DNA of 64,000 nt. It comes from Salinivirga sp964413185 (GTDB lineage Bacteria; Bacteroidota; Bacteroidia; Bacteroidales; Salinivirgaceae). The translations under genes were made by a program, and so were the position numbers. This document shows, in pieces, positions 7,919 to 15,646 of this stretch; position 1 is the first letter of the stretch; each line of letters begins with the position of its first letter. The DNA lies in the NCBI GenBank assembly GCA_964413185.1, contig CAYPSX010000001.1, positions 10,537-74,536 of the forward strand. The letters run 5' to 3'. Under the pieces are notes generated by a model that saw only the letters and a program-made list of their open reading frames with translations, was not told where the DNA came from and ran no database searches.

Positions 7919-10236
7919 TTGCTCACTACAAAAATTTTGGTGGCTCCGCGTTCCTCCCCTGCAATGGTGGAGGCATAAATCATATAAACCCCTGTACTAA
8001 CCCGCTGGTTTCTGAAATCGCGCATGTTCCATAGGGCTGTACCACCTTTGGTTTCTGTTTCAAAAATGATATTCCCGGCAACATCGGCAATCTTCACTTT
8101 CATTTTATCTGTGAGTCCTGTGATAGTAATAAATTCGTTGTAATCTTCGTGCACCGGATTTGGATATGCTCGCATGTTGGAAATAGAGGCATCGGCCTCA
8201 ATAATTCCGCTGTAGTATGCAATTACGCCTTTATCCGTGGCGAAATAGACCCATCCCTTCTGATGATCAATACCGATGTCGCGTATATAATTAGATAACA
8301 ACGGGCTGTTTTCGGTATTCAGGTTTAAAATTTGTTCTGTACCTTCTTCTGAAATCAGGAATACTCCGCCCGATACTGTGCCGATCCATTTTTGATTGCC
8401 GGCATCAACAGCAATGGCTGATACTGTTTCATGCTCAAGCAAATATTGTGCAATGCCGTCTTTTTCAACAATAATTCGCGATGCCTGCAAATCGTAGTCA
8501 AAAACCGATTCTGCATCGTAATAAACGCCAATTCCGCCTTCTCCCAGGCCTAACCAAATATAATTTGTTTTATCGACAGTAAGGGTGGTAATATTGGAAC
8601 TCAAAACACTATTGTCGCTTCCAATGGCTCTGAAGCGTTTGTATCCGTTAGCTATATCGCCGGACTTAAGTTTTTCCGGGTCAAAGGCAACCAGTCCGTA
8701 GTCATCTTCAATAAACCACAAATGTCCCCAGGGCGTTGTGATTAGCGACTTTGTATATGCATTGGAAATTGTGCCTCCTAAATTAAAGCTTTCCCATTCG
8801 TTGTTGTTTTTGTATACATTAAGTGGATTCATTACACCATTGGTGGTTACCCACACATCGCCTTGTTGATCGAACTGAATTCCTGTTGTAAGAATGTAAT
8901 TTCCTACATAATTGTTGATGTTTGCCAATGAGCTGTTTTCTGTATGAAAATGGTTCAAAACATTAGTGTCGCGCATTTCTACAACTCCAAAACCGTAAGA
9001 TGAGGCAAAAATATGTGAATTATCTCCCGGGTCGAATGCAGCATAGTTTAAGTTTTTAATGTTTGCTAATGCTGAAATATTTCTGCCGTTAATGTTTTTC
9101 CATTGACCATCAAACAAATACATACCCAAGCCATTTGTTTTAGTGCCGGGCATTCCTCCGGTTACGAGAACTTTTCCGCGTGAAGTTACAATTTGGTTGG
9201 CGCTATTGGAAAACGGGGAGTTGGGAACCAACAGGTATTCATCGCCATTTTCTTCGGCTACAACACCATATTCAGGGTCGGCCATAAAAAATCCATGCCT
9301 ATAAAGGGCATCGGCCGGGGCTCCCCAATAATCATTATACCCCTGGAACCAATAATTGCCCACGTGATTCATGGAGTTATTGTAGGCGGTAATTCGCTGG
9401 TTGGTTATTATGATGTTGTTGTTTCCACGCTGGTCTAACTGGTGCACATCAAAATCTAAATCTTCAAGAAAACCGTTGTAATTGCCGTTACGGTACTTGT
9501 AAATTTTTTCTGATTCATTTTTATATTCATTTCGTGCAACAAAAAGGGTATCGCCAATGAGTTCTGCATATAAAAACTCCGCTGAATCGCCATCGGGAAT
9601 TTTTGTTGCTTTGCTCCAGTTCTGATAATTGTGCAGGTTGATACCTGTACGTTGTGCCACATACAGCCCTTTATCTGTTGGTACCCAAATGCTGTCAAAG
9701 GCAACGGTAACATCGTTCGGAGTTACCGGATTTTGACTTGTACCCAGGAAGTATGTGCTTTGTATTTCACGTTGCGGCACATTTATTATAACCAAACCAA
9801 AGTCGCATGCAAGAAATGCAGTATCTCCATAAAAATGAATGTTTTTTATCGTTTTGGAACTCAGTGAAGTGTTTTGTTCAATATCAGGTATGGTTTCTAC
9901 CCGGTCTTCAAATAAATAATCAATGTTTCCGCTGGTATAGCCAATCATTAAAAAACCATGATCGCGGGCATATTTAATTTTACTGATGTTGATATCAGAA
10001 AGACCTTGTACTGTAGAATAGGTTGTAAACTCTCCCGATTGAATTTTATATTCAAAAATGTTGTTTGATGTAGCAGCAAATAGTGTATATTCAAATTCCT
10101 CAACCTGCGTTACACTTCTATTGGATAGATGGCTGGACCATTGGCCAATATCGTAATTCTGAGCTTTAACCGGTACGGAAAATAAGAGCGAGATACATGA
10201 TAATGACCAAAAGATTTGGTGGAGGGTTCTACTCAT
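7915..10236 (-). CDS. porZ: PorZ-like T9SS surface protein, two beta-propellers plus sorting domain
   Basis: 773-residue exported protein resembling PorZ, the surface component of the type IX secretion system that in Porphyromonas works with the PorU sortase to attach cargo. A signal peptide ends near VPVKAQ. The next ~650 residues consist of repeated propeller strands: NNIFEYKIQSGEF, KGLYVAQRTG, WVTTNGVMNPLNVYK, HLWFIEDDYGLVAFDP, NQKWIGTVSGGVFLI, WVYFATDKGVIAYY. The last ~85 residues, beginning MRAYPNPVHEDY and ending GATKIFVVSK, are a T9SS-type immunoglobulin-like C-terminal domain. A plain two-component-propeller protein is the alternative, but the N-terminus, length, and neighbour recO favour PorZ. 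Confidence 0.78.
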   Translation of the reverse strand: MSRTLHQIFWSLSCISLLFSVPVKAQNYDIGQWSSHLSNRSVTQVEEFEYTLFAATSNNIFEYKIQSGEFTTYSTVQGLSDINISKIKYARDHGFLMIGYTSGNIDYLFEDRVETIPDIEQNTSLSSKTIKNIHFYGDTAFLACDFGLVIINVPQREIQSTYFLGTSQNPVTPNDVTVAFDSIWVPTDKGLYVAQRTGINLHNYQNWSKATKIPDGDSAEFLYAELIGDTLFVARNEYKNESEKIYKYRNGNYNGFLEDLDFDVHQLDQRGNNNIIITNQRITAYNNSMNHVGNYWFQGYNDYWGAPADALYRHGFFMADPEYGVVAEENGDEYLLVPNSPFSNSANQIVTSRGKVLVTGGMPGTKTNGLGMYLFDGQWKNINGRNISALANIKNLNYAAFDPGDNSHIFASSYGFGVVEMRDTNVLNHFHTENSSLANINNYVGNYILTTGIQFDQQGDVWVTTNGVMNPLNVYKNNNEWESFNLGGTISNAYTKSLITTPWGHLWFIEDDYGLVAFDPEKLKSGDIANGYKRFRAIGSDNSVLSSNITTLTVDKTNYIWLGLGEGGIGVYYDAESVFDYDLQASRIIVEKDGIAQYLLEHETVSAIAVDAGNQKWIGTVSGGVFLISEEGTEQILNLNTENSPLLSNYIRDIGIDHQKGWVYFATDKGVIAYYSGIIEADASISNMRAYPNPVHEDYNEFITITGLTDKMKVKIADVAGNIIFETETKGGTALWNMRDFRNQRVSTGVYMIYASTIAGEERGATKIFVVSK

Positions 10237-10413
10237 AGCATTATTTATTAATCAAATATTTTAAGATAATGTCAATTTTATTTGATGGCAAAGAAAAATA
10301 CATTATCGTTTTTATTAACTAAAAAACACAAAATTTATTTTGTTTTGGCCAAACAATGTTTGAGAAACAGAGAATATGTGGAGCAAATTGTATAATTGGT
10401 GGCAGCAAGAAAA

Positions 10414-10998
10414 CTACCCGTAGTTTAGTTTTAGATGAGCCACAAGTCTTTCAAATGCTTTTCCACGGTGACTGAGTTTGTTTTTCTGCTCCGTATCCAT
10501 TTCTGCAAAGGTAGTGTCATAATTGTCCGGAACAAACACCGGATCGTAGCCAAAACCTTCGTTTCCGCGGGGTATGGAAATTATTTCTCCATTCACGACA
10601 CCTTCAAAAAATATGGGTTGGTTATCTTTATCAACAAAACAAATAACCGTACGAAAACGTGCTTGCCGGTTGGTTTCACCCTGCATTTCTTTTAGCACTT
10701 TTTCCAGGTTTGCTTTGTCGCTTTTGGGTAATCCGGCATAGCGTGCCGAATACACACCGGGTTTTCCTCCCAGAGCATCTATTTCAAAGCCCGTGTCATC
10801 GGCAAAAACCGGTTTTTGAAGTTTTTTGTAAACAAATTGTGCTTTTTCCAGTGCATTTTCCTGTAATGTGCTGCCATTTTCAGGAATATCTTCTGTAAAA
10901 CCAACATCTTCGAGGTTTTTTATAGTTGCAAATTTCGAAACCATTTGTTTGATTTCGTTAGCTTTATGTTGATTGTGGGTTGCGAAAATAATTTCCAT
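10414..10998 (-). CDS. rdgB: XTP/dITP diphosphatase (RdgB/HAM1)
   Basis: 194-residue non-canonical purine NTP pyrophosphatase that hydrolyses ITP, dITP and XTP to the monophosphates so that deaminated purines do not enter DNA or RNA. The N-terminal IIFATHNQHKANEI contains the substrate-binding Thr-Asn pair and Lys; PVFADDTGFEIDALGGKPGV contains the metal-binding aspartates; GFGYDPVFVPD and KNKLSHRGKA are the other two family signatures. Length is normal. It is on the same strand as porZ downstream, with 177 bases of A/T-rich spacer between; the O-antigen ligase gene lies 34 bases upstream. Confidence 0.95.
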   Translation of the reverse strand: MEIIFATHNQHKANEIKQMVSKFATIKNLEDVGFTEDIPENGSTLQENALEKAQFVYKKLQKPVFADDTGFEIDALGGKPGVYSARYAGLPKSDKANLEKVLKEMQGETNRQARFRTVICFVDKDNQPIFFEGVVNGEIISIPRGNEGFGYDPVFVPDNYDTTFAEMDTEQKNKLSHRGKAFERLVAHLKLNYG

Positions 10999-11032
10999 AG
11001 TACCGGAATTAATCGTGTTAAAAAACTATTAA

Positions 11033-12631
11033 TCAGGAGTTTCTGGTTGGCGCAGGCCGTTCGTTAATTCCCCATCGGAAAAAAACATAAAAAAATGTAA
11101 AAAACAAAGCTCCAGCCTGAGTTTCCAATGTATCTTCATTTATCATTGACATAAGAGCAATAATGATGAAAATGATAAATGGCATGTTGAGTGTTTTATT
11201 TCGTGCAGCAATAATTATTGGATAAAAAATACCGATCATAAAAATAATAAAGCCAATGGAGCCAAAAGTTAATAAAATTGTAAGGTATTGGTTATGTGTC
11301 CTTGAGCGCCGTTTTTCTTTTAAAACGCTATTGCTTTCAGTGTAATATTTATCAAAAGCGTCCTGCACATCGCCCGTGCCGATCCCAATTATCGGGTTTT
11401 GCAGAAAAATATTCCAACCGGCCTCAAAATAATAAATGCGCTGTACAATGGAAAGTCCGGTTGGATTTGAACCGATTTTCATTCGTTCAATTTCCCAAAA
11501 AACCCGATACAAGCGGGCATATAAACTAAAATTTTGTAAATAAATATGATTGGCAATTCCATTTTCAATAGCTGAGATATCTTTTGGTGTTAGTTTACTA
11601 ATTCCTACCGAATCTTTTGTCAAGCCTTTTGAAGCCAGGTAGCGAATAAGTGTATGTTTTAGCTGATGACCAACTTTATCGCGACCATCAAACTTTAACT
11701 CGCTGCGTTCTTCCCATTCTTTTCTTAATTCTTTTGTGCTGATATGTGAATACACGAAATGTGAGTTTTCGTATATTTGACGCGATAAATGGTGGGTATA
11801 TTTGTTGCCATTCGCTGTGTATTCCGGAAGTTCGTTTTCAACAGGTTTGATTCTGTAGTTATACTTTGCCAATGAATGAATGAAGAATGATATGCCTATC
11901 AAAACAAACCCTAAAACGGCCATGTAAACAATAAGTCTGAATACATAATGCCTTATCAGGGTGGCAAGCCACAAGCTCATAAATACCAGCCCTGTGCCCA
12001 AAACAACGATTCCTGTAAGGGAGCGCAAAAGGAGTAAAAATAACACAAGCCAAATTGCCAAAGGAATGCCCCAAAATCGAAAATATTTATCTTTTTTACC
12101 GGGAAACACAGCTATGTAAATTAATACAAAAATCCCAAGGGCTATCATTAATGAAAAGCGTATGTGCGAAATAATTGTGGAAATGTTTCTTGTGGATTGC
12201 ATTTCTGCAACACCAACAGAAAAATAAATATACACACTGTATAAAGAAGCTGCAAAGAGCACAACACCAAAAAATTTAAAAACCTGTCTCCAACGGTCAG
12301 TTGAAAGCGGCGGGGTTGTAGAAAAAATGATGGGCAAATAAATGAGTGGCAATTTTACGCGCAGGTCTTTCCAGGCATAATCGAAGTTTTCTGTGTAAAG
12401 AAGACCAATAAGATGAATTGTTATGATTCCTAAAAAGGCTAATACTGTTTTATCCGTAAAAGCTTTGCGAAATTTTTGCGATAGGTTTGTATCAAGCAAC
12501 CAGTTTAAAATGAGAATCATTTGCCCGATAGACATCATTGCACGCGAAAACGGCATTCCTGCAAGAATTATGATTATCCCCAGTATGTGGAGATTCTCAA
12601 TGGACACATATTTACGGAAAGTAGCTATCAT
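11033..12631 (-). CDS. O-antigen ligase / Wzy-type polymerase family membrane protein
   Basis: 532-residue inner-membrane protein with about ten or more hydrophobic segments (for example IIIILAGMPFSRAMMSIGQM near the N-terminus and MPFIIFIIIALMSMI near the C-terminus) and a large soluble loop of about 170 residues in the middle. The last part contains GWNIFLQNPIIGIGTGDVQD and RTHNQYLTILLTFGSIG, matching the Wzy_C/RfaL pattern of O-antigen ligases and polymerases (conserved Arg-Thr-His-Asn). It would join or polymerise surface polysaccharide on the periplasmic face. Ligase versus polymerase cannot be decided, as no polysaccharide cluster surrounds it. An exact TAnnTTTG box lies only 6 bases upstream of the ATG. 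Confidence 0.75.
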   Translation of the reverse strand: MIATFRKYVSIENLHILGIIIILAGMPFSRAMMSIGQMILILNWLLDTNLSQKFRKAFTDKTVLAFLGIITIHLIGLLYTENFDYAWKDLRVKLPLIYLPIIFSTTPPLSTDRWRQVFKFFGVVLFAASLYSVYIYFSVGVAEMQSTRNISTIISHIRFSLMIALGIFVLIYIAVFPGKKDKYFRFWGIPLAIWLVLFLLLLRSLTGIVVLGTGLVFMSLWLATLIRHYVFRLIVYMAVLGFVLIGISFFIHSLAKYNYRIKPVENELPEYTANGNKYTHHLSRQIYENSHFVYSHISTKELRKEWEERSELKFDGRDKVGHQLKHTLIRYLASKGLTKDSVGISKLTPKDISAIENGIANHIYLQNFSLYARLYRVFWEIERMKIGSNPTGLSIVQRIYYFEAGWNIFLQNPIIGIGTGDVQDAFDKYYTESNSVLKEKRRSRTHNQYLTILLTFGSIGFIIFMIGIFYPIIIAARNKTLNMPFIIFIIIALMSMINEDTLETQAGALFFTFFYVFFRWGINERPAPTRNS

Positions 12632-12636
12632 ATATA

Positions 12637-12644
12637 CAAAGATA
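12637..12644 (-). promoter_or_regulatory. -7 box TATCTTTG next to the O-antigen ligase start codon
   Basis: Minus-strand TATCTTTG matches the Bacteroidota -7 consensus TAnnTTTG exactly. It ends 6 bases before the ATG at 12629-12631, so a transcript from it would be leaderless or nearly so. No good TTTG element is seen at the expected -33 distance, which lowers confidence. Confidence 0.35.
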
Positions 12645-12704
12645 ATAAATTATCATTCTGACGCATGAATACGAATATACAAAACCGGTTGCTTTTTGGC
12701 GTTT

Positions 12705-12923
12705 TTATAGGATTTCAATAGCATTTACCGGGCATTTATTTTTGGCTTCTGCTAAAGATGCTTCATTCATAAAATGAAATATTTCTGATTGAACCTGTTT
12801 TTTTGGTTGTCCGTTAAGTGCAGCTTTACCATCATTCTGGTCCATTAGAAAAACATCGGGTAATAGTTGGGCGCAAATAGCACAGCCTATGCATTTGTGT
12901 CTTTTTAATTGTACTTTTTTCAT
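12705..12923 (-). CDS. Ferredoxin, single [4Fe-4S] type
   Basis: 72-residue ferredoxin. CIGCAICAQLLPDVF supplies three cluster cysteines (CxxCxxC) and the lone CP in NKCPVNAIEIL the fourth, the pattern of monocluster [4Fe-4S] ferredoxins (Fer4_13/Fer4_15-like). It should be a small soluble electron carrier. Its start codon overlaps the stop of the upstream U32/TrhP-like gene by four bases (12920-12923), so the two products are made together. The natural inference is that it delivers electrons to that tRNA-hydroxylating enzyme. A general role in other reactions cannot be excluded. Confidence 0.88.
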   Translation of the reverse strand: MKKVQLKRHKCIGCAICAQLLPDVFLMDQNDGKAALNGQPKKQVQSEIFHFMNEASLAEAKNKCPVNAIEIL

Positions 12924-14206
12924 TGCAGCATGGCATATTTTTGCTTAACAACTTTATACAACCGGTCGTTTCGTCTTACAATTTCCGGAACTGCAAAACT
13001 GATGAATGTTCCCTGCGGTGCTTTTTGCACTGGTTTTCTGTCTAAACGGATCTCAGGAACAATCATTTCGATGGTTCCTGTTGTAGGTCCGATGATCAAT
13101 ATCTTGTCGCCAACGGCCAAATCATTAGCTTCGAGTTTAAACTCTGCTACGCCAATATTAGAAAAATAGTTGGTTGTTTTTCCAACGAGCATTTTCCTTT
13201 TTGTGGCCTGTGAACCATAAATGTGGCTCCATTCGCCCATTTTTTGTCCGAGATAATATCCATCCCAAAATCCGCGGTTAAATACACTCCGAAGCTTGTC
13301 CATCCAGCCATCAATCTTTTCCCGGTTATATGTTCCGTTTTCAATGGCACGAACAGCTTCATCGTAAGTTTTAATTACGGTTTTTACGTATTCGGGACTT
13401 CGCGCTCTTCCTTCTATTTTCAATACTTTTACGCCCGCATCCAGTATTTTATTTAGAAAGCCAATTGTGCACAGGTCTTTTGGCGACATCAGGTATTCAT
13501 TGTCGACATCTATTTCGTAACCCGATTCTTTATCTGTAAGAGTGTATGACCGGCGACAAGTTTGCATGCAAGCGCCACGATTTGCACTGGCATTGAATTC
13601 GTGCAAACTCAGGTAACATTTTCCCGAAATTGCCATGCACAAAGCTCCGTGCACAAACATTTCTATTTTGATTTGCTCACCTGAAGGGCCTGTAATGTTT
13701 TGTTCTTCGATGTTACGCACTAACATGTCAACCTGATTCAGGTTCAACTCCCGTGCGAGTACAGCCACATCAACATATTGTGAAAAAAAGCGCAAAGCTT
13801 CGGTGTTGCTTATATTGAGTTGGGTTGATGCATGAACTTCCATGTTTTGTTGTCTTGCATAAACAAGCGCCGCCATGTCTGACACAATTAAGGCATTGAT
13901 TCCTGCTTTTTTTGCCTGGTCTATTAGCTTTTGAGTCGGTGTAATATCATGATCGTACAAAACCGTATTAACTGTCAAATAAGTTTTAGTACCTGTTTTT
14001 TCACACCTTTCAACAATTTCCGGCAGGTCTGCAATGCTGAAATTAACCGAAGAATGTGCACGCATGTTTAAGTGGCCTACACCAAAATAGACCGAATTGG
14101 CTCCTGCATTTATGGCTGTTTGCAGCGATTCGAAATTTCCTGCCGGAGCCATAATTTCTATTTCATCACGCTTTATCCGGCGATTGTAGGTAATTATTTC
14201 ACTCAT
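12920..14206 (-). CDS. trhP: U32 family protein, probable tRNA 5-hydroxyuridine synthase (TrhP/YegQ)
   Basis: 428-residue 'peptidase U32' family protein. The family's characterised bacterial members TrhP (YegQ) and RlhA hydroxylate tRNA U34 and a 23S rRNA cytidine respectively; protease activity is an older label. Seen here: the N-terminal IEIMAPAGNFESLQTAINAG, GVGHLNMRAHS, and the central ISGKCYLSLHEFNASANRGA with the family's conserved cysteines (GKCYLS, GACMQTCRRSY), which probably hold a cluster or metal, then IEGRARSPEYV. The C-terminal ~80 residues form the small extra domain of TrhP. The overlapping ferredoxin fits a redox reaction. The assignment to TrhP over RlhA rests on length (RlhA is longer) and context. 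Confidence 0.82.
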   Translation of the reverse strand: MSEIITYNRRIKRDEIEIMAPAGNFESLQTAINAGANSVYFGVGHLNMRAHSSVNFSIADLPEIVERCEKTGTKTYLTVNTVLYDHDITPTQKLIDQAKKAGINALIVSDMAALVYARQQNMEVHASTQLNISNTEALRFFSQYVDVAVLARELNLNQVDMLVRNIEEQNITGPSGEQIKIEMFVHGALCMAISGKCYLSLHEFNASANRGACMQTCRRSYTLTDKESGYEIDVDNEYLMSPKDLCTIGFLNKILDAGVKVLKIEGRARSPEYVKTVIKTYDEAVRAIENGTYNREKIDGWMDKLRSVFNRGFWDGYYLGQKMGEWSHIYGSQATKRKMLVGKTTNYFSNIGVAEFKLEANDLAVGDKILIIGPTTGTIEMIVPEIRLDRKPVQKAPQGTFISFAVPEIVRRNDRLYKVVKQKYAMLQ

Positions 14207-15200
14207 CTTTATTCCAATAGGATTTTATCTGGTTAACCATTTTTGGCACATCTTGTTGCATCATACAATTAAAGTGTTTTTTCGGGCATTTGTCGAATCC
14301 AATTTTTGAACAAGGCCGGCATTTGAGTTCGTTCACTTCTGCAATGTAATACAAATCTTTTTTCTGAGGCATATAAGGATACATTCCCAAAGCTGGCGTA
14401 GTGTTTCCCCAAACACTCACAATGGGTTTTTGCAGGGCTGCTGCTATGTGCATCATTCCGGTATCCGGTGTAAGTATAACTCTTGATGATTTGATGATTG
14501 AGGCTGAATCGTCAATGGTAAGTTTGCCGCATAAATTGACTACCGGCACTTCCAGTTGATTTGTTAAATCGGTTGAAATTTCGATTTCTTTTGTGCCGCC
14601 AATTAATACCGTTGGTTTACCTGTTTTGTTCAGTACATCTGTTAATACTTCGTTGGGTATTTGTTTGGTATAATGATTGGCTCCTAAAACTGTAGTGATG
14701 AATCCGTTTTTATGTGTGCCGGGTAATTCGGTTTCCGGAACAAAATTTGGATTGAAAAAGTAATCCAGCCCTGCCTTATCGTTTTTAACATTAAAAAGGC
14801 TTAATGTTTTCATGTAGCGGTCTACAATATGAATGTCGGGCAAACGGTTGATTTTAAAACGTACATAAACCCATTTTTTGATGTTGAGCTTATGAAATGA
14901 AAAAGAAATTCGGTGCAACGCCCTTTTTACACGCAAAGACCTCAGGTTTTTATGCAAATCAATTACATAATCAAATTCAATTTCTTTAAGTTGGTTCAAC
15001 AACTCGGGCAAGTTATTATCAAACGTGTGTATTTTATCGATGTATGGATTGTTCTCTACAAGCTTGCTGAACTTTTTTTTGGTGAGAAAGTGTATTTCAG
15101 TCCCTTCGACCTGTTTTTTTAAGTTGCGTACAACAGGTGTTGTAAGAACAATATCGCCAATAGAGCTAAATCGAATAATCAGAAAACGTACTTTTTCCAT
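14199..15200 (-). CDS. Glycosyltransferase family 9 (heptosyltransferase-like)
   Basis: 333-residue GT9 family protein, a GT-B-fold enzyme that in Gram-negatives adds heptose or related sugars to the lipopolysaccharide core. FLIIRFSSIGDIVLTTPVVR is the classic N-terminal signature; the donor-site region is PDTGMMHIAAALQKPIVSVW with WGNTTPALGMYPY. Near the C-terminus KCRPCSKIGFDKCPKKHFNC is a cysteine-rich stretch also seen in related Bacteroidota enzymes. The frame can be extended to a TTG at 15227, but the ATG at 15198-15200 is preferred because a promoter box occupies 15225-15232. The end overlaps the U32 gene by 8 bases. Confidence 0.87.
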   Translation of the reverse strand: MEKVRFLIIRFSSIGDIVLTTPVVRNLKKQVEGTEIHFLTKKKFSKLVENNPYIDKIHTFDNNLPELLNQLKEIEFDYVIDLHKNLRSLRVKRALHRISFSFHKLNIKKWVYVRFKINRLPDIHIVDRYMKTLSLFNVKNDKAGLDYFFNPNFVPETELPGTHKNGFITTVLGANHYTKQIPNEVLTDVLNKTGKPTVLIGGTKEIEISTDLTNQLEVPVVNLCGKLTIDDSASIIKSSRVILTPDTGMMHIAAALQKPIVSVWGNTTPALGMYPYMPQKKDLYYIAEVNELKCRPCSKIGFDKCPKKHFNCMMQQDVPKMVNQIKSYWNKDE

Positions 15201-15224
15201 ATTTGCCGGGTTATAATTCGGCCA

Positions 15225-15250
15225 CAAAGGTAATTATTTTTAACTCGAAA
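15225..15250 (-). promoter_or_regulatory. Promoter for the GT9-U32-ferredoxin run
   Basis: Minus-strand TACCTTTG (15225-15232) is an exact TAnnTTTG -7 box, 24 bases upstream of the GT9 ATG. The -33 region has only an imperfect TTTC about 15 bases further on, inside a 16-base palindrome (15245-15260). Confidence 0.4.
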
Positions 15251-15393
15251 AATTTTTCGAAAAATTCAATATGTGGCATGGGAAATAAAGTGTGGAAAAT
15301 GGGTTTGAGATTTTGGCAGAGGTGCTTTTGTCAAAAAGCAGAAGTGAATACAAAAGAAAAACCGCCACATTTGTTTATGCAGCGGTAGTTGTT

Positions 15394-15639
15394 TTATTCG
15401 CTCATTTCTGTGAGCACAATTATTTCGTTGTTTTTCATTTGTATGACGCCTCCCGGAATCTCGTAAAAGTCTTCTTCGCCGTGTTTATCTTTAATTCTTA
15501 CTTGCCCTTCGGTGAGGGTAGAGATTATTGGGGCGTGGTTTTTCAACATAGCAAACTTTCCGGCTTTCCCGGGCACTTGTACCAGGGTTACTTTGCCATC
15601 GAACAGTATTTCTTCCGGTGTAATTATTTTTAAATGCAT
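15394..15639 (-). CDS. atpC: ATP synthase F1 epsilon subunit, short form
   Basis: 81-residue epsilon subunit of F1Fo ATP synthase. It has the N-terminal beta-sandwich only: LKIITPEEILFDGKVTLVQV, GKFAMLKNHAPIISTL and the closing strands NNEIIVLTEMSE. The C-terminal helical hairpin of the ~135-residue standard subunit, which in other bacteria inhibits ATP hydrolysis, is missing; the short form is common in Bacteroidota. It sits 7 bases after atpD on the same strand. The core that binds gamma and the c-ring appears complete, so this is not a broken gene. Confidence 0.92.
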   Translation of the reverse strand: MHLKIITPEEILFDGKVTLVQVPGKAGKFAMLKNHAPIISTLTEGQVRIKDKHGEEDFYEIPGGVIQMKNNEIIVLTEMSE

Positions 15640-15646
15640 GCGTTAT

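Noticed and set aside
15201..15227. Upstream TTG start for the GT9 gene adding nine residues
   Set aside because: The extension overlaps the promoter box at 15225-15232 and precedes the canonical N-terminus.
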